A stretch of 64,000 nucleotides of DNA from Halotalea alkalilenta (GCF_001648175.1 NZ_CP015243.1:2108001-2172000), one strand, 5' to 3'; positions 7,469-16,994 are shown, counted from the first letter of the stretch. Made by a program: numbers and translations. The notes: a model not told the origin generated them from the letters alone.

Positions 7469-8492
7469 GTCCGATCACCTCCACGTCCAGATCGATGGAT
7501 TGCATGTACGCGATCACCTCCGCGGTGGTCTCGGGATCGCCGATCAGCTCGGCGATCATAAGCCCCAGGGTGTGCGACTGGATCGCTTCGACCCGGGCCT
7601 GGAGAATGCTGATGTCGATATCGAAACGACGCGAAAGGTGCGAGATCAGTGGACGGTCGACGGATTCGGTGCCGAAGGTGAGACGCACCACCGGATGGGC
7701 TCGGCCGTCGCCGCGTTCGCCCATGCGCTCGAGCAGCTCGGGCGGTATCTCGAGCTCAAGGTAGTCGTTGATGAAGGCGCGCGCCGCCTGGCTTGCCGGT
7801 GCGGTGAAGAAGCGTCCCACCTCGGCGGTCTCGACCAGCTTGCCGCCTTCGATCAGCGATACTTGGTCGCATATCGTCTTGACCACCTCCATCTCGTGGG
7901 TGATCAGCAGGATGGTCAGCCCCAGCTTTTGGTTGATCTCCCTGAGCAGGGCAAGGATGGAGGTAGTGGTGTGGGGGTCGAGCGCCGAGGTCGCTTCGTC
8001 GCAGAGCAGCACCTTGGGGCGGCTGGCCAGCGCGCGGGCGATCGCCACGCGCTGTTTCTGGCCGCCGGAGAGCTGCGCTGGGTGACGCTCGGCCATGCTC
8101 GCAAGGCCGGTCAGCTCGAGCAGTGGCAGCACCCGTTCACGGATTTCCGCCTTGCTCATCTTCATCAGTTCGAGCGGCAGTGCCACGTTGGCGTAGACGG
8201 TGCGCGAATCGAGCAGATTGAAGTGCTGGAAGATCATGCCGATCTGGTGGCGGGCCGCGCGCAGACCCGCGGTATCGAGCCGGGTCAGCTCGACGCCGTC
8301 GACTTCCACCCGGCCCGAGGTCGGGCGTTCGAGCAGGTTGACGCAGCGGATCAGGGTGCTCTTGCCGGCCCCTGAGAGGCCGATGACGCCGCTGATGGTG
8401 CCGGCGGCGACGTGCAGATCGATGCCATCGAGGGCGGTGACCGCTCGTTCGCCGCTGCCATAGGTCTTGACGATGTTTTCTAGGGTAATCAT
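7449..8492 (-). CDS. metN: Methionine ABC transporter ATP-binding protein
   Basis: This 347-residue ATPase starts MITLENIVKTYGSG. Walker A is GLSGAGKST, the signature LSGGQKQRVAIARAL, Walker B VLLCDEATSALD, and the switch His lies in LITHEMEVV. The C-terminal 100 residues form the ACT-like NIL domain (HPVVRLTFG onward), which in E. coli MetN binds methionine and shuts down transport. The frame stays open upstream, but the extra residues are Pro/Ser/Arg-rich and non-homologous, so 8492 is used as start. It leads the metNIQ-msrC unit. Confidence 0.94.
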   Translation of the reverse strand: MITLENIVKTYGSGERAVTALDGIDLHVAAGTISGVIGLSGAGKSTLIRCVNLLERPTSGRVEVDGVELTRLDTAGLRAARHQIGMIFQHFNLLDSRTVYANVALPLELMKMSKAEIRERVLPLLELTGLASMAERHPAQLSGGQKQRVAIARALASRPKVLLCDEATSALDPHTTTSILALLREINQKLGLTILLITHEMEVVKTICDQVSLIEGGKLVETAEVGRFFTAPASQAARAFINDYLELEIPPELLERMGERGDGRAHPVVRLTFGTESVDRPLISHLSRRFDIDISILQARVEAIQSHTLGLMIAELIGDPETTAEVIAYMQSIDLDVEVIGHVPGNE

Positions 8493-8842
8493 TGGCCTGT
8501 CGGGTCGAGGCGACGGCTTCGCGACGCAAAAGCGCCAGGCGTCGAAGAATGGGGGCGGTGAGAATCGAAACTGCGGGCGGGGAGCGGGGCGGGACGACCA
8601 TCCGCTGGAAGACCAAGGCGGCGTCGAAGCGATCGGACACGACACCCCGTTTAGCAGTATTTGCTCTGGCGCCCGCAAGCAGGGATCAAATCAGCGCCTG
8701 TCGAATGGGGCGGAATTCTAGGCACCGGGGCGATCGACGTCAATCGCGCGGCCCGCTCGGCAGTCGAGCGGTGGCCGTGACAGAATGGCTGCCTTCGCGC
8801 TAGTCGGCCCATGCGCTATCCAGCCATCAACAGGAGTCGGTC
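8493..8842. other. 350-bp divergent intergenic region, metN / ribE
   Basis: This spacer must contain the promoters of the leftward metNIQ-msrC unit and rightward ribE. I see no MetJ-box array (AGACGTCT repeats), no recognisable SAM or FMN riboswitch core and no strong hairpin with a T-tract. Open frames here are compositional. Confidence 0.5.
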
Positions 8843-9502
8843 ATGTTCACCGGAATCATCCAGGGAGTCGCCGAGGTCGTCGCGATCGAGCGCCGCGCGG
8901 GCCTCCACCATCTCACCGTCGCACTGCCGCAGGGGCTCGAGCGCGGGCTCGAAACCGGGGCTTCCGTGGCCCACAACGGCTGCTGCCTGACCGTCACCGA
9001 GATCGACGGTACGCGGGCGGGCTTCGACTTGATGGCAGAAACGCTGAGGGTGACCAATCTTTCAGGCCTCGAGGTCGGTGACCGGGTCAACATCGAGCGC
9101 GCTGCGCGCTTCGGCGACGAGATCGGCGGCCACGCGATGTCCGGGCACATCATCTGCCAGGCGACGCTCGAGGAGATCATCGAGGCACCGAACAATCGCA
9201 GGCTGTGGTTCCGGCTGCCGGGCGAATTCCTGCGCTTCGTGTTCGACAAGGGCTACATCGGCGTCGATGGCGCCAGCCTGACCGTCGCGGCAGTGGAGGG
9301 AGAGCGCTTCTGCGTCGACCTGATCCCAGAGACGCTGGCACGCACTACGCTCGGCGAGCGCTCGACCGGCGCGCGGGTCAACATCGAGATCGATCCGCAG
9401 ACCCAGGCCATCGTCACTACCGTGGAGCGCGTGCTTGCCGCGCGCGCGGGCGAAACCGTCGCATCGTCACCGGCGGTTAAGCCCGGGCGGGATTTGGATT
9501 AG
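8843..9502 (+). CDS. ribE: Riboflavin synthase (alpha chain)
   Basis: A 219-residue protein made of two homologous beta-barrel halves. It starts with the canonical MFTGIIQGVAEV and contains VAHNGCCLTV and ISG-like GGHAMSGHI, then in the second half GYIGVDGASLTV and IPETLARTTLG. It dismutates two 6,7-dimethyl-8-ribityllumazine molecules to riboflavin as a trimer. AGGAG lies just before the start. It stands alone here, away from ribBA/ribH, so it is probably transcribed singly. Confidence 0.95.
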   Translation: MFTGIIQGVAEVVAIERRAGLHHLTVALPQGLERGLETGASVAHNGCCLTVTEIDGTRAGFDLMAETLRVTNLSGLEVGDRVNIERAARFGDEIGGHAMSGHIICQATLEEIIEAPNNRRLWFRLPGEFLRFVFDKGYIGVDGASLTVAAVEGERFCVDLIPETLARTTLGERSTGARVNIEIDPQTQAIVTTVERVLAARAGETVASSPAVKPGRDLD

Positions 9503-9657
9503 ACTAGGCCACCTCTGAGTGTTCATCCGTCCTGCGCCTGGCCCTTTCGATGCGGCGATCTCGCCCGCTCGTGGGGCGGGCCTGGGCAGTCATCCCAAGC
9601 ATGGATCGAGTCGCGCGAGGCCTCGCGCGTGAAGGAGAGACCCCGTTGGAGAACTCG

Positions 9658-10203
9658 ATGAGCGTCTATGGCGACTACATCAAGTCGGTGATTCGCACGG
9701 TGCGCAACTGGCCGGAGCCTGGCGTCAATTTCCGCGATATCACTCCGCTGCTGCAGAACAGCGCCGCCTTTCGCAAGCTGATCGACAGCTTCGTGCACCG
9801 CTATCAGGAGCTCGAGATCGACGCCATCGCGGCGATCGACGCGCGCGGCTTCATCATCGGCGCGCCGCTCGCCTATGAGCTCGGCTGCAGCTTCGTACCG
9901 GTGCGCAAGAAGGGCAAGCTGCCGTTCAAGACGATCAGCGAGACCTATAAACTGGAGTACGGCGAGTCGACCGTCGAACTGCACTCCGACGCTTTCCGTC
10001 CGAAGGACCGCATTCTGATCGTCGATGACCTGATCGCCACCGGCGGTACCATGCTCGCCGCCGCCAAGCTGATCGAGCGCAGCGGTGGGCTGGTGGTCGA
10101 GACCGCGGGAATCATCGATCTGCCCGAGCTCGGTGGGTCCAAGCGCATCCGCGAGGCGGGCCACAGCGTGTTCGCCGTGTGCAGTTTCACCGAATCGGAG
10201 TGA
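9658..10203 (+). CDS. apt: Adenine phosphoribosyltransferase
   Basis: This 181-residue type I phosphoribosyltransferase begins [10 protein letters not shown] with GGAG eight bases upstream. It carries [21 protein letters not shown] and the PRPP-binding loop [13 protein letters not shown]. It converts adenine plus PRPP to AMP in the cytoplasm. The frame extends upstream with an Arg-rich non-homologous segment, which is rejected as coding. The xanthine phosphoribosyltransferase gene follows after 6 bases, making a purine-salvage pair. Confidence 0.95.
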   Translation: MSVYGDYIKSVIRTVRNWPEPGVNFRDITPLLQNSAAFRKLIDSFVHRYQELEIDAIAAIDARGFIIGAPLAYELGCSFVPVRKKGKLPFKTISETYKLEYGESTVELHSDAFRPKDRILIVDDLIATGGTMLAAAKLIERSGGLVVETAGIIDLPELGGSKRIREAGHSVFAVCSFTESE

Positions 10204-10209
10204 GTCGAG

Positions 10210-10704
10210 ATGAGCAACAGCGACCGCTACCAGCACTACTTCACCGTCTCCTGGGATCGCCTGCACCGCGACGTGCGCGAGCTTTGCGACAGCCTGCTCA
10301 ATCGCCGCTTCGAGGGCATCGTCGCGGTGGCCCGCGGTGGGCTGATCCCGGCGGGGCTGATCGCGCGCGAGCTCGATATTCGCCTGGTCGACACCGTCTG
10401 CGTGAAGAGCTACGACAAGATGGAGCAGGGCGAGGGCATCGACGTGCTCAAGGGCATCGACCATGACGGCGATGGCTGGTTGCTGGTCGATGACCTGGTC
10501 GATACCGGCAAGACCGCGCGGGCGGTGCGCGAGATGCTGCCCAAGGCGCATTTCCTCACCATCTACGCCAAGCCCGAGGGGCGCGAGCTGGTCGATCAGT
10601 ATCATTCCGAGGTGGCTCAGGACACCTGGATCCAGTTTCCCTGGGATACCGGCTTCGCCTATGTCGAGCCGCTGGCCGACCGCCGTCGTCGCGGCCAGGA
10701 CTGA
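10210..10704 (+). CDS. gpt: Xanthine(-guanine) phosphoribosyltransferase
   Basis: A 164-residue enzyme with close similarity over its full length to E. coli Gpt: VAVARGGLIPAGLIARELDIR, DTVCVKSYD, the PRPP loop LLVDDLVDTGKTA, AKPEGRELVDQY and QDTWIQFPWD. It salvages xanthine and guanine to XMP and GMP. Only 6 bases separate it from apt, so the two are co-transcribed. ung follows after a 68-base gap and may share the transcript. Confidence 0.93.
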   Translation: MSNSDRYQHYFTVSWDRLHRDVRELCDSLLNRRFEGIVAVARGGLIPAGLIARELDIRLVDTVCVKSYDKMEQGEGIDVLKGIDHDGDGWLLVDDLVDTGKTARAVREMLPKAHFLTIYAKPEGRELVDQYHSEVAQDTWIQFPWDTGFAYVEPLADRRRRGQD

Positions 10705-10772
10705 ATCTTCCAGTGCAATGCCCAACCGCGCGGCGCGCTTGGGCTTTCCCACCGAAGTCAAGGATATCGCCG

Positions 10773-11462
10773 ATGCCCGCTGTGCTCCCCGACGATTGGA
10801 ACGCGACTCTCGGCGCTGAGTTCGAGGCGCCCTACATGCGCTCGCTCAGGCGTTTCCTGCAGGAGCGCAAGGAGCGGCGCCGAATCATCTACCCCCATTC
10901 GAAGGATTGGTTCCGCGCCTTCGAGCTGACCCCTCTGTCCCAGGTCAAGGTGGTGATCCTCGGCCAGGACCCTTACCACGGTCCCGGTCAGGCGCACGGG
11001 CTATGCTTCTCGGTGCGCCCGCAGGTGGCGATCCCGCCCTCGCTGGTCAACATCTACCGCGAGCTCGCCGCCGACGAGGTCGATTTCACCCCGGTCAACC
11101 ACGGCTTTCTCGAGAGCTGGGCGCGCCAAGGCGTGATGCTGCTCAACAGCGTGTTGACGGTGGAGCAGGGTGCCGCCGGGTCGCATCGCGATCAGGGCTG
11201 GGAGCAGTTCACCGACCGTGCGATCGAGCTGATCAATCGTGAATGCCCCCATGTGGTGTTCCTGCTCTGGGGCAGCTATGCGCAGAAGAAGGCGGCGTTC
11301 GTCGACCGTGAACGCCATCTGGTGCTGCATTCGCCGCATCCCTCACCGCTCTCCGCGCATCGCGGCTTCTTCGGCAACCATCACTTCTCGCGCGCCAACG
11401 CCTTCCTCCGCGATCATGGCATCACTCCCGTGGACTGGCGGCTGCCCGAGCGAGTCGAGTGA
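10773..11462 (+). CDS. ung: Uracil-DNA glycosylase
   Basis: A 229-residue family 1 UDG. It has the catalytic water-activating motif GQDPYHGPGQAHG and the DNA-intercalating loop HPSPLSAHRG. It removes uracil from DNA in base-excision repair. The ATG at 10773 has AAGGA eight bases upstream. An in-frame ATG 20 codons earlier would add a basic non-homologous leader and overlap the gap after gpt, so it is rejected. Confidence 0.95.
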   Translation: MPAVLPDDWNATLGAEFEAPYMRSLRRFLQERKERRRIIYPHSKDWFRAFELTPLSQVKVVILGQDPYHGPGQAHGLCFSVRPQVAIPPSLVNIYRELAADEVDFTPVNHGFLESWARQGVMLLNSVLTVEQGAAGSHRDQGWEQFTDRAIELINRECPHVVFLLWGSYAQKKAAFVDRERHLVLHSPHPSPLSAHRGFFGNHHFSRANAFLRDHGITPVDWRLPERVE

Positions 11463-11501
11463 GTCGCATCGCCACATCTACAATGAACTAAGGTTATCGA
11501 T

Positions 11502-12131
11502 ATGAGCGTTCACGCCATCAATCACCCGCTGGTCCAGCACAAGCTCGGCCTGATGCGCGCCAAAGGCGTCAGCACCAAGCAGTTCCGCGAGCTCGCCAGC
11601 GAAGTCGCCGAGCTGCTCACTTATGAGGCGACTCAGCACCTCGAGCTCGAGCCCCGGACGATCGAGGGTTGGACCGGCGAGCGGATCGAGGTCGAGAAGA
11701 TCAAGGGCAAGAAAGTCACCATCGTGCCGATCCTGCGCGCCGGGATCGGGATGATGGATGGGGTCACCAACCTCATTCCCAGCGCGCGGATCAGTGTGGT
11801 CGGGCTCTATCGCGACGAGCAGACCCTGGAGCCGGTGCCCTATTTCGAGAAGTTCGTCTCCGATCTCGATGAGCGCCTCGCGCTGGTGATCGACCCGATG
11901 CTGGCTACCGGCGGCTCGATGATCGCCACCATCGAAATGCTCAAGGCGCGCCAGTGCCGCGAGATCAAGGTGATCGTGCTGGTCGCGGCGCCGGAAGGGA
12001 TCGAACGGGTGCTGAAAGCCCACCCGGAGATCGAGATCTACACCGCCTCGGTGGACCAGGGGCTCGACGAGCATGGCTACATCGTGCCGGGACTGGGTGA
12101 TGCCGGCGACAAGATCTTCGGTACCCGCTGA
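11502..12131 (+). CDS. upp: Uracil phosphoribosyltransferase
   Basis: A 209-residue enzyme matching the usual length of 208-210. It has [14 protein letters not shown] at the N-terminus, [12 protein letters not shown], the PRPP loop [12 protein letters not shown] and the C-terminal uracil site [16 protein letters not shown]. It makes UMP from uracil and PRPP and is activated by GTP in related bacteria. The 3' end appears to overlap the mobA start, linking pyrimidine salvage to the molybdenum-cofactor genes. Confidence 0.96.
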   Translation: MSVHAINHPLVQHKLGLMRAKGVSTKQFRELASEVAELLTYEATQHLELEPRTIEGWTGERIEVEKIKGKKVTIVPILRAGIGMMDGVTNLIPSARISVVGLYRDEQTLEPVPYFEKFVSDLDERLALVIDPMLATGGSMIATIEMLKARQCREIKVIVLVAAPEGIERVLKAHPEIEIYTASVDQGLDEHGYIVPGLGDAGDKIFGTR

Positions 12132-12729
12132 GTCTGCGTCCCGGGTCGAGGCAGTGGTCCTCGCCGGTGGCGAGGGCCGGCGCATGGGGGGAGTCGATAA
12201 GGGGCTGGTCGAGTTCGCCGGACGCGCGTTGGTCGAGCATGTGATCGAGCGGCTTGCGCCCCAGGTCACCAGCGTGTCGATCAGCGCCAATCGTTCCCTC
12301 TCGGCCTATCGGGCGCAGGCCGCCGGTGCGGTGTTCGAGGATCGAGGCGAGTGCGCGGGTGCCGGTCCCCTGGCTGGCATCGACGCCGCGCTGGCGCGGA
12401 TGCGGCCCGGGACCGAGTGGCTTTTGGTCGCGCCCTGCGATGCGCCGCTGCTGCCGCTGGATCTCTGCTCGCGGCTGCTTGCCGTCGCGCAGGAGAGCAC
12501 CGAGGTGGTCTACGCTTGCGATCGCAAGCATTGCCATCCCACCGTCGCACTGCTGCGGCATGAATTAGCACCTCGTCTTCGCACCGCGCTGCGTGAAGGC
12601 GTGCGTCGTCCGCTCGATTTCTATGCCGGCTGTGAGACCCGGATCGCGCAGTTTCCCGATCCGATCGCGTTCGCCAACCTCAATACCCCGGCTCAGCTCG
12701 CCGAGCTTGAATCCATGCTGCGCGGCTGA
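12100..12729 (+). CDS. mobA: Molybdenum cofactor guanylyltransferase
   Basis: A GT-A-fold nucleotidyltransferase with the GTP loop [18 protein letters not shown], then [15 protein letters not shown] and APCDAPLLP, as in MobA. It attaches GMP to molybdopterin to form bis-MGD for DMSO-reductase-family enzymes. The start is uncertain. The loop must be preceded by a strand, so a start inside the end of upp (ATG 12100, or GTG 12097) is most plausible. It is the first of six tightly packed cofactor genes. Confidence 0.88.
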   Translation: MPATRSSVPAESASRVEAVVLAGGEGRRMGGVDKGLVEFAGRALVEHVIERLAPQVTSVSISANRSLSAYRAQAAGAVFEDRGECAGAGPLAGIDAALARMRPGTEWLLVAPCDAPLLPLDLCSRLLAVAQESTEVVYACDRKHCHPTVALLRHELAPRLRTALREGVRRPLDFYAGCETRIAQFPDPIAFANLNTPAQLAELESMLRG

Positions 12730-12746
12730 CCAATGGAGTACGTTAG

Positions 12747-13328
12747 ATGAACGATCGCATCGCGCCCGTGCAGAGCGCCATCCCGCTGATCGGTATCGTC
12801 GGCTGGAGCGGCTCGGGCAAGACCACGCTGCTCGAGCGGCTGCTGCCGTTGCTGCGCGAGGCGGGCGAGCGTTGCGCGGTGATCAAGCATGCCCACCATC
12901 AGTTCGACATCGACCAGCCCGGGAAGGACAGCCACCGGTTGCGCAGCGCGGGAGCGGTACCGATGCTGGTCGCATCGGGGCGCCGCTACGCAATGATGGT
13001 CGAGACGCCGGGGCGTGAAGAACCCGATCTGGTCGAGCTGGTCGAGCGGGTCTCGGATCTGGCGCCGACGCTGGTCCTGGTCGAAGGCTTCAAGCACGCC
13101 CCTCTGGCCAAGCTCGAGGTCCATCGACCGGCGCTCGGCAAACCGTTGATCGCGACCAGCGACCCTTGGGTCATCGCGGTGGCCACGCCTGCGCCGCTTG
13201 GGCTGCCGGCAGGAGTGGAGAACCTCCAGCTGGACCAACCCAGGGCGCTGGTCGACTGGCTGCTCGGCTGGCGCCGTGGCTGGCCGTCGCACAATGCGCC
13301 GCGGCAGACCGTCGAGCACCAGCGATGA
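12747..13328 (+). CDS. mobB: Molybdopterin-guanine dinucleotide biosynthesis adaptor, GTPase
   Basis: A 193-residue P-loop protein: GIVGWSGSGKTTLLERLLP is the Walker A region, with HAHHQFDIDQPGKDSHR and LVLVEGFKHAPLAKLEVHR typical of MobB. It binds GTP and MobA and helps dinucleotide formation. It starts 17 bases after mobA and overlaps moeA by ATGA. The last 20 residues are unconserved. Confidence 0.92.
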   Translation: MNDRIAPVQSAIPLIGIVGWSGSGKTTLLERLLPLLREAGERCAVIKHAHHQFDIDQPGKDSHRLRSAGAVPMLVASGRRYAMMVETPGREEPDLVELVERVSDLAPTLVLVEGFKHAPLAKLEVHRPALGKPLIATSDPWVIAVATPAPLGLPAGVENLQLDQPRALVDWLLGWRRGWPSHNAPRQTVEHQR

Positions 13329-14554
13329 GCGTCCAGCGACTTTCGCTCGCCGAGGCCCGGGCAAGGATCACCGCGGCGCTGGGCGAGTTTTCCAGCCGGC
13401 GTCGGCTGGCCACCGTGGCGCTCGATCAGGCCCGTGGCCGACTGCTCGATCAGCCGGTGATCGCCGGGCTTGATCTGCCCGGCATGGATAGTTCGGCGAT
13501 GGACGGTTTTGCCCTGGCGATCTCCTCGCTCGCTGGCAGCCCACGGCTGCGGCTGGTGGGGGAGAGCTTGGCGGGACACCCGTTCCGCGGCCGGGTCGCG
13601 GCTGGTGAGGCGGTACGTATCGCAACCGGCGCGCTGTTGCCGGATGGCTGCGACACCGTGGTGGTACTCGAGCGGTGCACGCTCGAAGGACAATGGCTCG
13701 AGATAGAGCGTGATCCAGCGGTGCGGCGGGGCGAGCACATCCGCCGGCGAGGCGAAGCGGTGGCCCGCGGTGACCAGGTGCTGGATGCCGGCACTCGACT
13801 CGATTTTCGCCACCTCGGACTGCTCGCAGCCCTTGGTCACGACGAAGTGCAGGTGCGCGATCGGATACGCGTCGCGCTGTTCTCGAGCGGCGACGAGCTG
13901 CGAGCGCCCGGGCGGGCGCTCGACCCGGCGAGCGGTTTCGATGCCAATCGGCCGCTGCTCGCCGCACTGCTGCGTCGCCGCGGTGTCGAGCTGGTCGACG
14001 GCGGCATCCTCGCCGACGATCCTGGCGCGCTCGCGCGTGCCTTCGATAGCGTCGCCGAGCGGGTCGATTTGATCGTCACCACCGGCGGCGTTTCACTGGG
14101 ACCCAAGGATCACCTGCGCGATGCGCTGGCGGCATCCGCCGGCCTGGACTTCTGGCGTGTGGCGATGAAACCGGGCCAGGCGATGGCGTTCGGCCGCTGG
14201 CGAGGCGTGGCACTGCTCGCTCTGCCGGGCAATCCTCTGGCCGCGCTGGTCGGTGCGCTGCAGCTGGTGCTGCCGGCGCTGTCGCTGCTGGAGGGGGGCG
14301 AGGCCACGCCGCGCCGCGTGCATGCCTGCCTCGACTCTGCGGTCGAGGGGCGCCGAGGACGCTGCGACCTGCTGCTCGGGGTCTGCTACGTCGATGCGAC
14401 GGCGCGGTGCCGGGTGCGTCCGTTGGCAAGACAGAATTCGCATATGCTCGGCACGCTCGCTGGGGCCAACTGCTTGATCGAGCTCGATGAGGAGCGCGAG
14501 CGGGCAGAACCAGGGGAGGTGGTGAGCATTCAACCTTTCGGAGAGACACCATGA
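13325..14554 (+). CDS. moeA: Molybdopterin molybdenumtransferase
   Basis: This 409-residue MoeA starts [12 protein letters not shown] at the ATGA overlap with mobB. It contains [37 protein letters not shown] and the molybdate/MPT site [12 protein letters not shown], followed by KPGQAMAFG and LPGNPLAAL. It inserts molybdate into adenylated molybdopterin. The open frame extends 53 codons upstream inside mobB, but that part is not MoeA-like. No mogA or moaB is present in the window, so adenylation must be encoded elsewhere. Confidence 0.94.
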   Translation: MSVQRLSLAEARARITAALGEFSSRRRLATVALDQARGRLLDQPVIAGLDLPGMDSSAMDGFALAISSLAGSPRLRLVGESLAGHPFRGRVAAGEAVRIATGALLPDGCDTVVVLERCTLEGQWLEIERDPAVRRGEHIRRRGEAVARGDQVLDAGTRLDFRHLGLLAALGHDEVQVRDRIRVALFSSGDELRAPGRALDPASGFDANRPLLAALLRRRGVELVDGGILADDPGALARAFDSVAERVDLIVTTGGVSLGPKDHLRDALAASAGLDFWRVAMKPGQAMAFGRWRGVALLALPGNPLAALVGALQLVLPALSLLEGGEATPRRVHACLDSAVEGRRGRCDLLLGVCYVDATARCRVRPLARQNSHMLGTLAGANCLIELDEERERAEPGEVVSIQPFGETP

Positions 14555-15372
14555 GCCGCACGTTCACCCACTTGAATGCCCGGGGCGAGGCCCACATGGT
14601 CGATGTCGGCGACAAGCCTGTCAGCCACCGCGAAGCGCGGGCCAGCGCCAGGGTGAGGATGGCGGCCGAGACGCTGGTGCGTCTGGTCGAAGGGGGACTA
14701 CCCAAAGGCGATGTCCTGGCCACTGCGCGTATCGCCGGCATCCAGGCGGCCAAGCGCACCGCTGAGCTGATCCCGCTGTGCCATGCGCTGCCGCTCTCCT
14801 CGGTGCGGATCGATTTCGACATCGACCCTGCGCTGCCGGGCGTACTGGTCGAGGCGCGCTGCCGTGTCGAGGGGCGCACCGGTGTCGAGATGGAGGCGCT
14901 GACCGCGGCCTCGGTCGCCTGCCTGACGCTCTACGACATGTGCAAGGCCGTGGACAAGGCGATGGTGGTCGAGGCGCTCCAGCTCGAGCGAAAGACCGGC
15001 GGGAAGTCGGGGGACTGGCAGCGTGTGCCGGCGCCCGACGCGCCCTCGGGGGCGGAGGGGGAAAATGCCGGGGCGGACCCGGGCGACACGGGAGGCGATT
15101 ACGTCGCGCCGCAGGGCGCTTGCGTGCAGGTGCGTTTTTTCGCCGAACTGCGTGAACGTTTGCAGTGCGATAGCTTGAGTGTTCCGATGACAGACATGGA
15201 CACCCCTACTATCATCGCGCTCAAGCAGGCGCTGATCGCGCGAGACTCGCGCTTTGCCGCGCTCGATGAACCGCGGGTGCTCTGCGCGCTCAATCGACGG
15301 ATGAGCAAGTTCGACGCCTCGCTCTCGCCCGGCGACGAAGTCGCCTTCTTTCCTCCGGTGACCGGAGGATGA
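14551..15372 (+). CDS. moaCD: MoaC-MoaD fusion: cyclic pyranopterin synthase joined to the sulfur-carrier subunit
   Basis: One uninterrupted 273-residue frame encodes two proteins that are normally separate. Residues 1-159 are MoaC: catalytic Lys52, His78, Glu113-Met114, Asp129 and Lys132 align with E. coli 51, 77, 112-113, 128 and 131. A Gly/Ala/Asp/Pro-rich linker (about 160-190) leads to a MoaD beta-grasp domain, [13 protein letters not shown] to AFFPPVTGG, whose C-terminal Gly-Gly is free for adenylation and thiocarboxylation. No ribosome site at usable distance precedes an internal GTG at 15124, so separate translation of MoaD is unlikely. ATGA overlaps join it to moeA and moaE. A missed stop from sequencing error is possible, but the linker is coherent. 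Confidence 0.9.
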   Translation: MSRTFTHLNARGEAHMVDVGDKPVSHREARASARVRMAAETLVRLVEGGLPKGDVLATARIAGIQAAKRTAELIPLCHALPLSSVRIDFDIDPALPGVLVEARCRVEGRTGVEMEALTAASVACLTLYDMCKAVDKAMVVEALQLERKTGGKSGDWQRVPAPDAPSGAEGENAGADPGDTGGDYVAPQGACVQVRFFAELRERLQCDSLSVPMTDMDTPTIIALKQALIARDSRFAALDEPRVLCALNRRMSKFDASLSPGDEVAFFPPVTGG

Positions 15373-15827
15373 AACGCATCGCGATTCAGACCGAGGGTTT
15401 CGATCTCGGCGCGGTCGAGTCGTGGCTCACCGCTGGGCGTTCTGAATTGGGCGCGATGGTCTCATTCGTCGGTCGAGTGCGTGATTTCAGCGATCGACCG
15501 GGAGTCAGGGCGCTGACGCTCGAGCACTATCCGGGAATGACCGAAGCGGTGCTCGATGCCCTGGCCGATGAGGCGTCGACCCGCTGGCGGCTCGGCGGCG
15601 TGGCGATCATCCACCGCGTCGGGCGGCTCTCACCTGGCGATGAAATCGTCCTGGTCGCTGTCGCCTGCGCGCATCGCAAGGCGGCCTTCGAGGCGTGCGA
15701 ATTCATCATCGATCGGCTCAAGACCCAGGCACCTTTCTGGAAGAAAGAGCATAGTGACGAAGGTGATCGCTGGGTCGGCGAGCGAATGAGCGACCGCTGG
15801 GCCAGCGAGCGATGGGAGGGACCATGA
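15369..15827 (+). CDS. moaE: Molybdopterin synthase catalytic subunit
   Basis: A 152-residue MoaE. It has [50 protein letters not shown] and the active-site region [10 protein letters not shown] with its catalytic lysines. It takes sulfur from the thiocarboxylated MoaD Gly-Gly and puts two sulfurs on cPMP. Its partner here is the MoaD half of the upstream fusion. It overlaps that gene by four bases and moaA by four bases. Confidence 0.94.
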   Translation: MKRIAIQTEGFDLGAVESWLTAGRSELGAMVSFVGRVRDFSDRPGVRALTLEHYPGMTEAVLDALADEASTRWRLGGVAIIHRVGRLSPGDEIVLVAVACAHRKAAFEACEFIIDRLKTQAPFWKKEHSDEGDRWVGERMSDRWASERWEGP

Positions 15828-16837
15828 GCCAGTCTAGCGACAACAGGGGATTGATCGACGATTTCGGGCGGAGGGTGCGCTACCTGCGTATTTCCGTCAC
15901 CGATCGTTGTGACTTTCGCTGTGTCTATTGCATGAGCGAGAAGATGACTTTCCTGCCTCGACAGCAGGTGCTGACGATCGAGGAAATGGCGAACGTCGCC
16001 AGCGCTTTCGTCTCGCTCGGGGTGGAAAAACTGCGGATCACCGGCGGCGAGCCATTGGTGCGCCAGGGCATCGGCACCTTGATCCCGATGCTTGGCGAGC
16101 TAAAGTCTCGCGGGCTCAAGGAGCTCGCCATGACCACCAATGGTTCGCAGTTGGTGCGTCACGCACGGGCCTTGCGCGAGGGTGGGGTCGACCGGCTCAA
16201 CGTGAGTCTCGACTCCCTCGATGCACAGCGTTTTCGCCGTCTGACCCGCACCGGTGAATTGAGCAAGGTGATCGCCGGTATCGACGCTGCCCAGGCGGCG
16301 GGATTCGACAGGATCAAGCTCAACGCGGTGATCATGCGTGGGCGCAACGAAGACGAAGTGCTGCGGCTGGTCGAGTTCGCGCGGGAGCGTGAGCTGGACA
16401 TTAGTTTCATCGAAGAAATGCCGCTGGGGAACGTCTCCGACCATGGTAGAGATGAAACCTATTGCTCCAGCGACGAAGTGCAGAGAATCATCGAGCAGCG
16501 CCATGTATTGACGCCTTCGACCGAGTCGACGCTGGGACCATCGCGCTATTTCAGAATGAGCGATGCGAAGAGTCGCATCGGCTTCATTTCTCCGCACAGC
16601 CACAATTTCTGCGCCAGCTGCAATCGCGTCCGCGTGACTGCCGAAGGGCGACTGCTGCTGTGCCTGGGTAATGAGCACTCGCTCGATCTACGTGCGATCC
16701 TGCGCCGCTATCCGGGCGATATGGCGCGCCTTGAGCGTGAGATCATCGCGTCGATGAGGCTCAAACCCTACCAGCATCATTTCACCACCGACGGCGATGT
16801 ACAGATCGTACGCTTCATGAACATGACCGGGGGTTAG
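15824..16837 (+). CDS. moaA: GTP 3',8-cyclase (radical SAM)
   Basis: A 337-residue MoaA starting [10 protein letters not shown], with GGAGGG a few bases before the ATG and an ATGA overlap with moaE. The SAM cluster motif is CDFRCVYC, followed by [11 protein letters not shown] and NVSLDSL. The C-terminal 4Fe-4S ligands are in [10 protein letters not shown] and LLLCLG, and the protein ends in Gly-Gly (NMTGG), needed for activity. It converts GTP to 3',8-cyclo-GTP, the first step of the pathway. The next step is done by the MoaC half of the fusion. Confidence 0.96.
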   Translation: MSQSSDNRGLIDDFGRRVRYLRISVTDRCDFRCVYCMSEKMTFLPRQQVLTIEEMANVASAFVSLGVEKLRITGGEPLVRQGIGTLIPMLGELKSRGLKELAMTTNGSQLVRHARALREGGVDRLNVSLDSLDAQRFRRLTRTGELSKVIAGIDAAQAAGFDRIKLNAVIMRGRNEDEVLRLVEFARERELDISFIEEMPLGNVSDHGRDETYCSSDEVQRIIEQRHVLTPSTESTLGPSRYFRMSDAKSRIGFISPHSHNFCASCNRVRVTAEGRLLLCLGNEHSLDLRAILRRYPGDMARLEREIIASMRLKPYQHHFTTDGDVQIVRFMNMTGG

Positions 16838-16921
16838 GAGAGCGCCGGATTGTTTGATCTTAAATCGGCATCCCATGATCGAATCGGGCAGTGAATGTGA
16901 GAAAGAAAAATAGCCCATTGC

Positions 16922-16962
16922 GATGAGATGGATATGCAGTTAAAACCATCTCATCTTATAAT
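16922..16962 (+). promoter_or_regulatory. Promoter of the H-NS-like gene with an inverted-repeat operator
   Basis: A perfect -10 hexamer TATAAT lies at 16957-16962, 32 bases before the ATG. Directly upstream, GATGAGATGG (16922-16931) and CCATCTCATC (16946-16955) form a perfect 10-bp inverted repeat with a 14-base spacer. The -35 position (about 16934-16939) falls inside the repeat and is a poor match, as expected for a regulated promoter. No T-tract follows the repeat, so it is not a moaA terminator. Confidence 0.55.
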
Positions 16963-16994
16963 GCTGGCGAACATTCCATCTTCGAGGAGAAGAC

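Noticed and set aside
8493..8678. Longer N-terminus for metN
   Set aside because: The 62 added residues are Pro/Ser-rich and precede the conserved MITLENIVKTY start of MetN.
8493..8842. Riboswitch upstream of metN or ribE (SAM or FMN class)
   Set aside because: Neither the conserved core sequences nor a convincing stem arrangement could be found.
13166..13324. Upstream start for moeA inside mobB
   Set aside because: The extra 53 residues are Ala/Arg-rich and not MoeA-like; the ATGA overlap start at 13325 matches the family N-terminus.
16922..16955. Terminator for moaA
   Set aside because: The inverted repeat has no T-tract and directly abuts a consensus -10, so a promoter operator fits better.
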